Positions 44,053 through 52,805 are shown, counted from the stretch's first letter. The stretch: 64,000 nt of DNA from Prado023 sp963798745 (GCA_963798745.1 CAWCUF010000004.1:62001-126000), one strand, 5' to 3'. Notes: a model not told the origin generated them from the letters alone. Translations and numbers: made by a program.

Positions 44053-44631
44053 GTGGACAGGCGCACCTTTCTCGGGCTCAGCGCGGCGGTGCTGGTGCTG
44101 GCCGGGTGCACCGACGATCCCGGGGAGCCCGTCGCGCCCACGCGAGCGCCCGACCCGCAGGACCCGGACGCGACCGTGCGCGCCGGGGTGGCGGCCTCGG
44201 AGGTGGCCCTGATCCAGGCCTACCGGCTACTGATCGCCCGCGAGCCGGAGCGTGGCGTCGAGCTCGGTCGACTGCTGGCCCATCACGAGGAGCACCTCGC
44301 CCGGGTGGCCCCCGGGGCGCCGGTGCCGTCAGTTGCGACCAGGGCGCAGGTGCCCACCGAGCCGGGCCCAGCATCTGCCGGTGCGGTGGACCAGCCGAGT
44401 GCGGTGGAGCAGTCGGCTCCTTCCGCCTCCCCTTCGGGCCTCGCCTCGGGCGCCGCCGCGGCCGGGCTCGCTGACCTGCTGCGCGCCGAGCAGCAGGCGG
44501 TCGACCAACGCTCGAGCGCTGCCGATGCCGCGCTCGACCCCGGCCTGGTCCGGGATCTGTGCCGCATCGCCGCGAGCGAGGCCCAGCATGTCGCCGTGCT
44601 CACCGACGCCCTGTCCGGGGACGAATCCTGA
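44053..44631 (+). CDS. Putative lipoprotein with ferritin-like helical C-terminus
   Basis: 192 residues. The N-terminus MDRRTFLGLSAAVLVLAGC has a twin-Arg pair and a lipobox, so it is likely exported and lipid-anchored. Two helical parts (residues about 40-80 and 130-190) with EAQH-type residues surround a Pro/Ala/Ser linker, recalling DUF4439 ferritin-like proteins. The GTG at 44053 is exactly 6 bases after CAGGAT (44041-44046). Its stop overlaps the ATG of the next gene (TGATG). It diverges from rimP. Function unknown. Confidence 0.7.
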   Translation: MDRRTFLGLSAAVLVLAGCTDDPGEPVAPTRAPDPQDPDATVRAGVAASEVALIQAYRLLIAREPERGVELGRLLAHHEEHLARVAPGAPVPSVATRAQVPTEPGPASAGAVDQPSAVEQSAPSASPSGLASGAAAAGLADLLRAEQQAVDQRSSAADAALDPGLVRDLCRIAASEAQHVAVLTDALSGDES

Positions 44632-45059
44632 TGGCTGTCGACGAGCCACTGCTCGCCGCCCTGCAGGCCGCCCTGGCCGGCGCCCATGCCGCGGTATGGG
44701 CCAGTGGCCGGGCCGCCGCGGAGCTGACCGGCGGCCGCCGCGAAGCCGCCCTGCGCGAGCTGGACCTGCATCGTCGCAACCGCGACCGCCTGCGCAGCCG
44801 GGTTCTTGCCGCCGGCGGAGTGCCGGTGGACGCCGCACCGGCCTACGTCGAGCCCTTCCCGGTCACCGGCGCACGCACGGCGCGGCGGTTGCTGGCCCAG
44901 GTGAACCTCGGGCTGGTAGCGGTGCTGGCCGACCTCGCGGCTGCCGGCGCACCGGGTACCCGGGCCGCGGACATCGAGGGCGCCCGTGAGGCCGCGGTTC
45001 GGGCGCTGGACTGGGGCGCTGCGCCGACCGCGCTGCCGGGCGAAAGCCCGCATGCCTGA
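44631..45059 (+). CDS. DUF4439 ferritin-like protein
   Basis: 142 residues, almost wholly helical, with a first segment LLAALQAALAGAHAAVWASG and a conserved DAAPAYVEPFPVTG loop typical of DUF4439. Ferritin-like proteins of this kind lie beside rimP in many actinobacteria; metal binding is not proven. It is translationally coupled to the lipoprotein gene, and the two may work as a pair on both faces of the membrane. Confidence 0.8.
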   Translation: MAVDEPLLAALQAALAGAHAAVWASGRAAAELTGGRREAALRELDLHRRNRDRLRSRVLAAGGVPVDAAPAYVEPFPVTGARTARRLLAQVNLGLVAVLADLAAAGAPGTRAADIEGAREAAVRALDWGAAPTALPGESPHA

Positions 45060-45155
45060 GGCCAGCCTGCCGCAACCCGTCTACCTGAGTCCTGGGTGTC
45101 CCCAGTGCCCCGCCCCACCCGGCGCGCAGGCTCTGGCCCGAGTCACTGGCCTGGG

Positions 45156-46172
45156 TCACTCCGCCAGCCCGGCGCCCTCCCGGGCCAACGCCACCAACCG
45201 GGACACCGCCCGGAAGTACTTCTTGCGGTACCCCCCGTGCAGCATCTCGGGAGCGAACACCTCGTCGACCGGCCGACCGGAGGCCACCACCGGGATGTCG
45301 CGGTCGTAGAGCCGATCGGCCAGCACCACCAGGCGCAGGGCCGCGGCCTGATCTGTGAGCTGATGCACGCCCACGAGATGCACCCGGTCCACCCCGTCGA
45401 GAAGGGCGCCATACCTGGAGGGGTGCACCCGCGCCAGGTGGCCCATCAAGGTGTCGAAGTCGTCGAGCCACCCCGTCGCCCCGGCCACCGCGCGTACCAC
45501 ATCGGCATCCGGCGGGGCCGGGGCGGTCGGCAGCCCACGGTGGCGGTAGTCCTGGCCGTCGATCCGGTAGACGTCGAAGTGCGCGGCCAATCCCTGGATC
45601 TCACGCAGGAAGTCGTCCGCGGCGAACCGGCCCTCACCCAGCCGGTCGGGCAGCGTGTTCGACGTGGCCGCCAACCGCACCCCGCGCTCCACCAACCGGT
45701 TGAGGAGGGTGGACATGAGCACGGTGTCCCCGGGGTCGTCGAGCTCGAACTCGTCGATGCAGACCAGGCGGTGCGCCGAGAGCGCCTCGACGGTGGCGTT
45801 GAAGCCGAGCGCCCCGACCAGGTGGGTGAACTCCACGAAGGTGCCGAACGCGCGCGGACCGGGTGCCGCATGCCACAGCGAGGCCAGCAGGTGGGTCTTG
45901 CCCACCCCGAAGCCGCCGTCGAGGTAGATCCCCGCGCGCCCCTCCGGCGGAGCGGCCCGGCGCCACCGGAACAGCCCGGCGGCCCGGGGTTCCGGCTCGG
46001 CCAACTGTGCGACGAACGCGTGCAGTCCCGCGACCGCTGCCGCCTGGGTCGGCTGGGCGGGGTCGGGAAGGTAGGTGTCGAACGACTCGGCAGCGAACCG
46101 GGGCGGGGGCACCAACTCACCGATCAGGCGCTCCGAGGGCACCTGCGGCATCCGGTCCACGAGTCGGGGCAT
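45156..46172 (-). CDS. zapE: Cell division protein ZapE (AFG1-like ATPase)
   Basis: 338 residues with Walker A GGFGVGKTHLLAS, Walker B VCIDEFELDDPGD and the sensor segment AATSNTLPD. ZapE/AFG1 ATPases act at the division ring in E. coli and in mitochondrial protein quality control. The ATG at 46172 is 6 bases after CAGGCT (46184-46179). It is back-to-back with the DNA ligase gene; only 32 bases separate the start codons, each with its own -10-like element. Confidence 0.9.
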   Translation of the reverse strand: MPRLVDRMPQVPSERLIGELVPPPRFAAESFDTYLPDPAQPTQAAAVAGLHAFVAQLAEPEPRAAGLFRWRRAAPPEGRAGIYLDGGFGVGKTHLLASLWHAAPGPRAFGTFVEFTHLVGALGFNATVEALSAHRLVCIDEFELDDPGDTVLMSTLLNRLVERGVRLAATSNTLPDRLGEGRFAADDFLREIQGLAAHFDVYRIDGQDYRHRGLPTAPAPPDADVVRAVAGATGWLDDFDTLMGHLARVHPSRYGALLDGVDRVHLVGVHQLTDQAAALRLVVLADRLYDRDIPVVASGRPVDEVFAPEMLHGGYRKKYFRAVSRLVALAREGAGLAE

Positions 46173-46192
46173 GGTCGAAGCCTGCCAGAGGC

Positions 46193-46198
46193 CATCAT
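46193..46198 (+). promoter_or_regulatory. Likely -10 element for a leaderless DNA ligase transcript
   Basis: CATCAT lies exactly 6 bases before the GTG start at 46205. The opposing -10-like CAGGCT for zapE occupies 46179-46184 on the minus strand, so the two promoters are interleaved and may interfere. Confidence 0.4.
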
Positions 46199-46204
46199 GG
46201 TCCC

Positions 46205-47350
46205 GTGACCCCAGCCGACGACCTCGAACTCGCACCCGGCGCGGCACGGCGGTTCAGCCTTGAGCCGCCGATCGCGCCGATGCTGGCCAAGCCGATCGGC
46301 GGCCTGCCGGACTCCCTGGACGGGTTGGCCCTGGAGCCCAAGTGGGATGGCTTCCGGGTGCTGATCTACCGCACCGGTGCCGAGGTGGTGATCCAAGGTC
46401 GGATGCGCGCTGCGGATGCGGCCGCCACCGGATCGTGGGACCTGTCCTACGCCTTCCCGGAGATGATCGAGGCGATCCGCGGGCTCCGGGCCGACGATGT
46501 GGTGCTCGACGGAGAGCTCGTGGTGATCCGCGACGACCGGTTGGCCTTCGACGCCCTGCAGGGTCGGTTGCGCCCGCGCAAGGAGGCCGGCGGCTGGAAG
46601 ATCGCCGAGCTGGCGGCGGACTTCCCCACTTCCTTCATCGCCTTCGACCTGCTCGCCCGCGAGCGCCGCGACCTGCGCGACGCCCCGGCCGGCCAGCGGC
46701 GCGCTGAGTTGGCCGACGTGCTGGCCGGCCAGGGACCTCCGATCCACCTGACCCCGCAGACCCGCGACCGGGATGTGGCCGCCCGCTGGTTCGCCGACCT
46801 GCCCGGCGCCGGACTCGACGGGCTGATCGCCAAGCCGCTCTCCGGCCGCTACACCCCGGGCAAGCGGACGCTGTTCAAGATCAAGCCGGTGCACACCGTC
46901 GACGTGGTGTGCGCCGGGTGGCGGGTGTACGCCAAGCCCGGCCCCGACGGCCAGCCCGTGGTTGGTTCGGTGCTGCTCGGGCTCTACGACGAGGTCGGCG
47001 TGCTGCAGATGGTCGGGGCCATGGGCTCCTTCCCGATGGCCGAGCGGGTGCGGCTGGCCGCGCAGTTCGCCACGGTGCCACCGCCGGAAGTGCACCCGTG
47101 GCTGGACCCGGCGGGCCGCGCGCCCGGCGGGCCGAGCCGGTGGTCGGGGGGACGCTCTCGCGAGTGGACGCCGCTGCCCCTGGACCTGGTCGCCGAGGTT
47201 TCCTACAACCAGGCCGAGTCGGGGCAGATCCGCCACCTCGCGTCCTTCGCACGCTGGCGGACGGACAAGGCCGCCGCGGACTGCACGATCGACCAACTCG
47301 TGGTCCCCGAGCCTCTGGACATCGCCGAGGTGCTCGCGGACCGCGGCTGA
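46205..47350 (+). CDS. ligC: ATP-dependent DNA ligase (LigC-like)
   Basis: 381 residues. Nucleotidyltransferase motif I is EPKWDGFRVLIY (Lys near residue 42), motif III in SFIAFDLLA, motif IV GLIAKPLSGRYTPGKR and motif V FKIKPVHTVDVV, followed by an OB-fold. This domain pair without extra nuclease or polymerase matches LigC-type accessory ligases. A LigD-type polymerase gene lies 1.4 kb away at 48.7-49.8 kb on the other strand. GTG start, apparently leaderless. Confidence 0.88.
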   Translation: MTPADDLELAPGAARRFSLEPPIAPMLAKPIGGLPDSLDGLALEPKWDGFRVLIYRTGAEVVIQGRMRAADAAATGSWDLSYAFPEMIEAIRGLRADDVVLDGELVVIRDDRLAFDALQGRLRPRKEAGGWKIAELAADFPTSFIAFDLLARERRDLRDAPAGQRRAELADVLAGQGPPIHLTPQTRDRDVAARWFADLPGAGLDGLIAKPLSGRYTPGKRTLFKIKPVHTVDVVCAGWRVYAKPGPDGQPVVGSVLLGLYDEVGVLQMVGAMGSFPMAERVRLAAQFATVPPPEVHPWLDPAGRAPGGPSRWSGGRSREWTPLPLDLVAEVSYNQAESGQIRHLASFARWRTDKAAADCTIDQLVVPEPLDIAEVLADRG

Positions 47351-47382
47351 GTCCCGGCGGCGGACTCGGTCCGGAAGACTGG

Positions 47383-47397
47383 TGCACAACTTGTGCA
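47383..47397. promoter_or_regulatory. 15-bp perfect palindrome upstream of the fasciclin gene
   Basis: TGCACAACTTGTGCA is an exact odd-length palindrome, 75 bases before the fasciclin start. Its position and symmetry fit an operator for a dimeric regulator; the regulator is not identifiable. Confidence 0.4.
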
Positions 47398-47471
47398 TCC
47401 GCGATGGGCCCACCGGCAGATAGGTGAGGTGCAGGGCACACCCCACCCGATCACCGACCTCCGGAGGACTC

Positions 47472-48104
47472 ATGTTCCGCAAGACCCTCACCAGCATCAT
47501 CGCCGCCGCGGCCGTCGCCGCCCCACTCGCGCTGGCCGCGCCCGCTCAGGCCACGCAGGGCAAGACCATCCTCGATGCCGTGACCGCCGCCGATCGCTTC
47601 ACGTCCACGGAGAAGGACGGCCTGGACCGCTTCCGGTGGGACCAGCGCAACTGGTACGACTTCGACATCCTCACCGCTGCCGTGGTGGCCAACGGCACCT
47701 TCGTTCCTGCCGTGACCACACCGAGCACCGAGGTCACGCTGTTCGCACCCAACGATCGGGCGTTCCAGTTGCTGGCCAAGGATCTGACCGGGAAGTGGTA
47801 CTGGACCGAGTCCGAGGTGCTCAAGGCGATCGTCGGGGCCGTGGGCACTGGTGAGAAGCTGACCAAGGTGCTCAGCTACCACATCGTCGGCGGCAAGGTC
47901 GTGAAGGCTGACGTGCCGCTGAACACCCCGGTCGCGACCCTCAACGACGGCGAGACCATCAAGTTCAAGGCCACGTGGTACGGGATCATGGTCAAGGACA
48001 ACGCCAAGGACTTCCGCAACCCCACCCTGGTGCGCACGGACATCGACGCGGGCAAGAGCGTCATCCACAGCATCAGCCGCGTACTGGTCCCCAGCAACCT
48101 CTGA
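47472..48104 (+). CDS. Secreted fasciclin (FAS1) domain protein
   Basis: 210 residues. A Sec signal peptide (FRKTLTSIIAAAAVAAPLAL, cleaved near AQA, about residue 27) precedes a FAS1 domain with TEVTLFAPNDRAFQLLA and LSYHIVGGKVV motifs and a final VIHSISRVLVP. FAS1 domains mediate adhesion; MPT70/83-type proteins are related. The ATG follows CGGAGG by 5 bases. A strong terminator follows 12 bases after the stop. Confidence 0.92.
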   Translation: MFRKTLTSIIAAAAVAAPLALAAPAQATQGKTILDAVTAADRFTSTEKDGLDRFRWDQRNWYDFDILTAAVVANGTFVPAVTTPSTEVTLFAPNDRAFQLLAKDLTGKWYWTESEVLKAIVGAVGTGEKLTKVLSYHIVGGKVVKADVPLNTPVATLNDGETIKFKATWYGIMVKDNAKDFRNPTLVRTDIDAGKSVIHSISRVLVPSNL

Positions 48105-48116
48105 CCCAGTTCACAA

Positions 48117-48151
48117 CGAGGGCCCGGCGCGTGGCGCGTGCCGGGCCCTCG
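48117..48151 (+). terminator. Terminator after the fasciclin gene
   Basis: Perfect 12-base arms CGAGGGCCCGGC (48117-48128) and its complement (48140-48151) around an 11-base loop; no T-tract. It lies directly before the second copy of the long hairpin repeat. Confidence 0.85.
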
Positions 48152-48165
48152 CTCTGTCCGCTACT

Positions 48166-48215
48166 CGTTGGTGTGCACGAAATCGACCTCTCAGTCGATT
48201 CGGTGCACACCAACG
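48166..48215. repeat. Long hairpin repeat, copy 2
   Basis: Arms CGTTGGTGTGCAC (48166-48178) and GTGCACACCAACG pair perfectly; after a two-base mismatch, AATCGAC pairs with GTCGATT around a 6-base loop. Outer arm and ATC/GATTC elements match copy 1 at 22537-22590. It is intergenic, between the fasciclin terminator and a small membrane protein gene. Confidence 0.8.
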
Positions 48216-48358
48216 GACGCTTTCCCTGGTCCCTGATCGAGACGTGTCCCTTATGTCGCGTATCATCGCTCTCTGGTGTCGGTGGGTCGGCGAGCCTGCG
48301 CGGCTGGGGACCTGGGCCGCGTGATGATGGTGCGGTCGTCGAGTTGCGGGGAGTGCAG

Positions 48359-48688
48359 ATGGGGAACATGAGCCGGATTGCGGGCACGGTGCACCCGGGG
48401 AACGTGCGCCGGATCATGGGCGCGGCGCATATTGGTCGCGAGGATCGACTCGCCCGGGCTGGCATTGCGCTGAGCCTGCTGCTGATGGCCGTGTTCGCCG
48501 TGGCTTCCTCGGGCGCCGTGGGTGCGATCAGCCTCATCTTCGGGATCCTGGGCGGTTACTTCGCCCTGACCGCCGCGCTGGGTCGCGATCCCATCTACAC
48601 GTTCTTCGGCGTCGACACCCACAGCGCCCACGACGCCCGCCGCTCGGTGATCGACCTCACCGACGACTCCGATCACCTGGTCGGCTGA
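48359..48688 (+). CDS. DUF2892-like small membrane protein
   Basis: 109 residues. After a polar N-terminus, REDRLARAGIALSLLLMAVF begins a pair of membrane helices ending ALGRDPIYTFFGV, which matches the DUF2892 (YgaP membrane-part) pattern. The usual C-P before the end is D-P here. An additional acidic tail (VIDLTDDSDHLVG) follows. The ATG at 48359 has GGGGAG 5 bases upstream; ATG 48368 is an alternative. Role unknown. Confidence 0.68.
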   Translation: MGNMSRIAGTVHPGNVRRIMGAAHIGREDRLARAGIALSLLLMAVFAVASSGAVGAISLIFGILGGYFALTAALGRDPIYTFFGVDTHSAHDARRSVIDLTDDSDHLVG

Positions 48689-48728
48689 AGCACCTGGTGG
48701 GCTGGGCACGGCGCACAGGCGCGCGTGC

Positions 48729-49796
48729 CTACTCGGAACGCGCCCGACTGGGCTGGACGCGCTTGGGCTCGCCGGGCATCTTCGGATAGTCCGGGGGGTA
48801 GGGAAGGTCGGCAAGTCCCAGTTCGGTGACGTCGCGCTCGTACCAGGCGAGGACCTGCGTGAGGTCGTGGGCGACGTCATCGATGTCCGCGTGTGGATCC
48901 CCGATGTCGGCCAGCCGCGCCGGGACCGTCCGAACGGTGAAGTCGGCAGGAGTGACCTCCGCGAGCTCCGCCCAGGTGACCGGGGCGGACACGGTCGCCT
49001 CCGCGACCGCCCGCAGCGACCAGGCCGACCGGATCGTGCGGTCGCGCGCGTTCTGGTTGTAGTCGACGAACACGCTCTGGCCGCGCTCCTCCTTCCACCA
49101 CTTGGTCGTCACGCGTCCGGGTAGCCGGCGCTCGAGCTCCCGGCCGATCGCGATCGCCGCCCGCCGGACCTCGGTGAACGTCCAGCGCGGCTCGATCCGC
49201 ACGTAGACGTGCACACCGCGCCCGCCCGAGGTCTTGGGGTAGCCGACCCAGCCCAACTCGTCGAGCAGGTGGCGCAGCTCCAGAGCCACGGTGACGCTGT
49301 CGGCGAAATCGGTCCCGGGCTGGGGGTCGAGGTCGATGCGCAGCTCATCGGGACGCTCGACATCCTCGGCCCGGACCGGCCAGGGGTGGAAGGTGATCGT
49401 GCCCAGTTGCGCGGCCCACACGATCGTGGCCGGGGTGTGCGGGCAGACTTCGTCTGCCGTACGCCCCGAGGGGAAGGCGATCCGCGCTGTGCGCACCCAG
49501 TCGGGCGCCCCGGTCGGCACCCGCTTCTGGTAGAACGCCTCGCCCCTGAACCCCTCACGCGTGCTCAAGCGCGCCCCGGCAACGACTCCCCCGGGCCAAC
49601 GCTCCAGCGTGGTCGGCCGATCGCGCAGCGCGCGCAGCATCACGTCGCCGACCGCGGTGTAGTAGTCGATCACGTCCAACTTGGTGACCGGGCCACCCGA
49701 GGCATCCGGGAAGTAGGGCTTGTCGGGGTTGGACACGCGGATCTCGTGCCCGTCGACCTCGCGGATGATCGGCTTGCCGAATGCGTTGCTGGCCAT
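48729..49796 (-). CDS. LigD-type polymerase domain protein (stand-alone PolDom)
   Basis: 355 residues of the archaeo-eukaryotic primase superfamily as in the LigD polymerase domain: RVSNPDKPYFP near the start, catalytic DLDPQPGTDF with its two Asp, and SGGRGVHVYVRI. The ligase and nuclease domains of full LigD are absent. Stand-alone PolDom enzymes fill gaps with a preference for ribonucleotides in end joining and base-excision repair. Start ATG at 49796. The LigC gene is close by; no Ku gene is in the window. Confidence 0.88.
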   Translation of the reverse strand: MASNAFGKPIIREVDGHEIRVSNPDKPYFPDASGGPVTKLDVIDYYTAVGDVMLRALRDRPTTLERWPGGVVAGARLSTREGFRGEAFYQKRVPTGAPDWVRTARIAFPSGRTADEVCPHTPATIVWAAQLGTITFHPWPVRAEDVERPDELRIDLDPQPGTDFADSVTVALELRHLLDELGWVGYPKTSGGRGVHVYVRIEPRWTFTEVRRAAIAIGRELERRLPGRVTTKWWKEERGQSVFVDYNQNARDRTIRSAWSLRAVAEATVSAPVTWAELAEVTPADFTVRTVPARLADIGDPHADIDDVAHDLTQVLAWYERDVTELGLADLPYPPDYPKMPGEPKRVQPSRARSE

Positions 49797-50018
49797 CCGC
49801 GGAACGCTAGCCCCTCGCATGCGGGCGCGCCCGTCCGCGAGACGTCGGGCCACCGCCTCCTGCCCGTGGGCGTCGTTGCGGCGGCGCGGATGAGGAGCAA
49901 CCGCAGGGCGGACCGAGCTGGCGAGGAGGAACCGCCGGGATGGGCGGGACGGGCGGGACGGACGGGTTCGGTGGGCGGAGGGCGTGCGGGTTGGGGGTGG
50001 GCGGCTTACCGTTGCCCC

Positions 50019-50486
50019 ATGGGTCATCACGTCTCCCCCACCCGTCCCGATGGCAGCGCGTACCCGGTCGCCCGGACCGAGCAGGAGTGGGCGGCGAAGC
50101 TCACTGCGGCCGAGCGCTCCGTCCTGCGCGAGGGCGGCACGGAGCGGCCCTACACCGGCGAGTACACCGACACCAAGACCCAGGGCGTGTACTCCTGCCG
50201 AGCGTGCGGTGCCGAACTGTTCCGCAGCGACACCAAGTTCGACTCGCACTGCGGCTGGCCCTCGTTCTTCTCACCGCTGGCCGGTGAGAGCATCATCGAG
50301 ATCGAGGATCGCTCGATGGGCATGGCGCGCACCGAGGTCCGCTGCGCCTCCTGCGGCTCGCACCTGGGCCATGTGTTCGCCGGCGAGGGGTACGGCACGC
50401 CCACCGACCTGCGCTACTGCATCAACTCGATCAGCATCAGCCTGGCGCCCGCGGACCGCTCAGCGACCGGGCGCACCGGGGCCTGA
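50019..50486 (+). CDS. msrB: Peptide-methionine (R)-S-oxide reductase MsrB
   Basis: 155 residues with two zinc CxxC pairs (CRACG and CASCG), GWPSFF and catalytic RYCINS. It repairs oxidised methionine. The ATG at 50019 lies exactly 6 bases after TACCGT (50007-50012), with no ribosome binding site, a leaderless pattern. It is convergent with hemQ. Confidence 0.94.
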   Translation: MGHHVSPTRPDGSAYPVARTEQEWAAKLTAAERSVLREGGTERPYTGEYTDTKTQGVYSCRACGAELFRSDTKFDSHCGWPSFFSPLAGESIIEIEDRSMGMARTEVRCASCGSHLGHVFAGEGYGTPTDLRYCINSISISLAPADRSATGRTGA

Positions 50487-50516
50487 GAGCTCGATGCCCG
50501 GGGCACCGGAGCCTGA

Positions 50517-51233
50517 TCAGCCGCGCAGCAGGGCCACGACCTCGTCGGGGCTGATCCGCCGCCCGGTGTAGAACGGCGTCTCCTCGCGGACGTGCCGGCG
50601 CGCGGTGGACCCGCGCAGGTGGCGCATCAGGTCCACGATCCGATGCAACTCGTCGGCCTCGAAGGCCAGCATCCACTCATAGTCACCCAGCGCGAACGCG
50701 GCCACCGTGTTGGCCCGCACGTCGGGATAGTCGCGGCCCATCTGGCCGTGCTCGACCAGCATCGCGCGCCGCTCGGGCTCCTCGAGGAGGTACCACTCGT
50801 AGGAGCGCACGAACGGATACACGCACACCCAGTCCCGGGCTCGCTCGTCGGCCAGGAACGCCGGCACGTGCGAGCGGTTGAACTCCGCGGGCCGGTGCAG
50901 CGCCATCTGCGACCAGACAGGCACCAGGCGCTGCCCGGCGGCGGCAGCGACGGCCCGATAGGCGTGCTGGAGCGCCGCAGCCGTCCCGGCATGCCACCAG
51001 AGCATCACGTCGGCGTCCGCGCGCAGCCCGCCCACGTCGTAGGCGCCGCGCAGGACGACGTCCCGCGCAGCCAGATGGGCCACGACGCCGGCCACGTCGA
51101 ACGGTCCGGGCCCCGCCGGCGCCCCTGGCACCGCCCGGTACACCGACCACATCGTGTACCGGATCTGCTCGTTGAGCTCGCGGGCTGCCTTGCCGTGCCC
51201 CGGGCGCTTGCCCGACTCCCCAGGGTCAGCCAC
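50517..51233 (-). CDS. hemQ: Coproheme decarboxylase HemQ
   Basis: 238 residues of the chlorite-dismutase-like family with YPFVRSYEWYLL carrying the conserved catalytic-type Tyr and the later GDYEWMLAFE segment. It decarboxylates coproheme to heme in the coproporphyrin-dependent pathway used by actinobacteria. The GTG at 51233 has GGGAG 5 bases upstream and overlaps the hemG/cgoX stop by 8 bases, so the last enzymes of the pathway are coupled. Confidence 0.94.
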   Translation of the reverse strand: MADPGESGKRPGHGKAARELNEQIRYTMWSVYRAVPGAPAGPGPFDVAGVVAHLAARDVVLRGAYDVGGLRADADVMLWWHAGTAAALQHAYRAVAAAAGQRLVPVWSQMALHRPAEFNRSHVPAFLADERARDWVCVYPFVRSYEWYLLEEPERRAMLVEHGQMGRDYPDVRANTVAAFALGDYEWMLAFEADELHRIVDLMRHLRGSTARRHVREETPFYTGRRISPDEVVALLRG

Positions 51234-52737
51234 GACGGCTCCCGGCTGACTCGGTCAGGGCACTGGCGACCCGGCCGGCGGCCTCGTAGGCCGAACCCAC
51301 GCACGCGGCCACGCCCACACCGTCGTAGGACGCCCCGCACAGGGCCAGGCCCGGCACGGTCACCATCTGGGCGGTGATGCGTTCCAAGCGCGCCCGGTGG
51401 CCGACTGCGTACTGCGGCAGCGCTGCGCCCCAGCGCGACACCCGGGCGTCGACCGGGGTGCCGGTGATGCCCAGCAGGTGCTGGAGGTCGATCCGGACAA
51501 CCTCCAGGAGCTCCTCGTCGGTGCGTTGCAGCACCTCGTCCTCCCGATGCCTGCCCACGGTGACCCGCAGCATCCGCAGACCCTCGCGCTCGCCGGCCTG
51601 CGCCAGCCAGTCCCACTTGCGGTCCAGGTAGGTGACGGCCGTGGCCAGCCGGCCCTCCACCGCCGGGACCAGCAGACCGGAGCCGGAGGTGCCTGCGGGG
51701 ACATCCTGTGTCCGGTAGGCCAACGCGATCGTCGCCACACTGGCTGCCTCGATGCCGGCAAGTTCGAGGGCAGCGTGGGGCACGGCCTCGGCAAGCAGCC
51801 GAGCCGCGGGAGCGGCGGGGGTGGCCACGATCACCGCGTCGGCATCGATGAGCTCAGGGGATGCGGCTGGACCGACCTCCACCTGCCAGCCGGCCTCGGT
51901 GCGGCGCAGCGCGCGCGCGGTGGTCCGGGTCCGGATCTGCACCCCGCTGCCGACCAACGCCGCGGCCATCGCGCCCGGCACCCGGCCGACCCCGCCGACC
52001 ACCCCCCGGAACGGCAGGCCGCGCCGGGCGCCCGCCGCAGCCATCCCGCCGCCGGCCACCCGACGGGTCGCGCTGAGCAGGGAGCGATCATGGCGCAGCT
52101 CGCGGAACAGGGCGGGCATGGTGGCCTGCATGGACAGCACCTCCGCGCGACCGGCGTAGACCCCGCCGAGCAGGGGCTCGACCAGCCGACACGCCACCTC
52201 GCGGCCCACGCGCGCGGAGATGAAGTCCCCCACCGACACGTCCTCGCCCATCGCGGTTGGGGCCAGCACCCGGTCCAGCGGGATGCGCAGCACAGCCGCC
52301 GGGGACAACACGTCGCTGGCGGCCAGCGCGCGCAGGTCGGTCGGGATCCCCATGAACAGCCCCCGCGGCAGCGCCCGGACCCGCCCGCGGCTGTACAGGG
52401 CCGCCTGGTACTCGACGGGCTTGACCAGCTCGCTGTCCAACCCGACCTCACGGGCCAGGCGCAGCGCCTCCGGCCGCGAGGCGACGAACGACTCAGCTCC
52501 CTCGTCGATCGCGATCCCGGCCACGTCGCTGACCGCCAACTTGCCGCCCACCTCGGCCGAGGCCTCCAGGACGGTGACCCAGGCATCGGGGTGCGTGCGG
52601 ATCAGGAACCAGGCCGCGGCCAGCCCGGAGATTCCGCCCCCGATGATCACCACGTGGCTGCGTGCGGCCTCGGAGGCGGCTGGATGGGCCTGCTCGGCTG
52701 CGGCGTCGGCGCGCCGGGGGGTCCTCTTCTGCGTCAC
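51226..52737 (-). CDS. hemG: Coproporphyrinogen III oxidase / protoporphyrinogen oxidase (HemY/CgoX type)
   Basis: 503 residues. FAD-binding VVIIGGGISGLAAAWFLI and EASAEVGGKL at the N-terminus, and LALCGASYDGVGVAACVGSA at the C-terminus, as in HemY-type flavoproteins. With hemQ next to it the natural substrate is most likely coproporphyrinogen III (CgoX). The GTG at 52737 lies 6 bases after CACAGT (52749-52744); in-frame ATGs at 52761 and earlier are less likely. Confidence 0.92.
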   Translation of the reverse strand: MTQKRTPRRADAAAEQAHPAASEAARSHVVIIGGGISGLAAAWFLIRTHPDAWVTVLEASAEVGGKLAVSDVAGIAIDEGAESFVASRPEALRLAREVGLDSELVKPVEYQAALYSRGRVRALPRGLFMGIPTDLRALAASDVLSPAAVLRIPLDRVLAPTAMGEDVSVGDFISARVGREVACRLVEPLLGGVYAGRAEVLSMQATMPALFRELRHDRSLLSATRRVAGGGMAAAGARRGLPFRGVVGGVGRVPGAMAAALVGSGVQIRTRTTARALRRTEAGWQVEVGPAASPELIDADAVIVATPAAPAARLLAEAVPHAALELAGIEAASVATIALAYRTQDVPAGTSGSGLLVPAVEGRLATAVTYLDRKWDWLAQAGEREGLRMLRVTVGRHREDEVLQRTDEELLEVVRIDLQHLLGITGTPVDARVSRWGAALPQYAVGHRARLERITAQMVTVPGLALCGASYDGVGVAACVGSAYEAAGRVASALTESAGSRRG

Positions 52738-52805
52738 GGGTCCACTGTGCCATCTGGGCATACCTGGTGGGGCACCGGCCACGTGTGGCTACCCCACGCA
52801 AGCGC

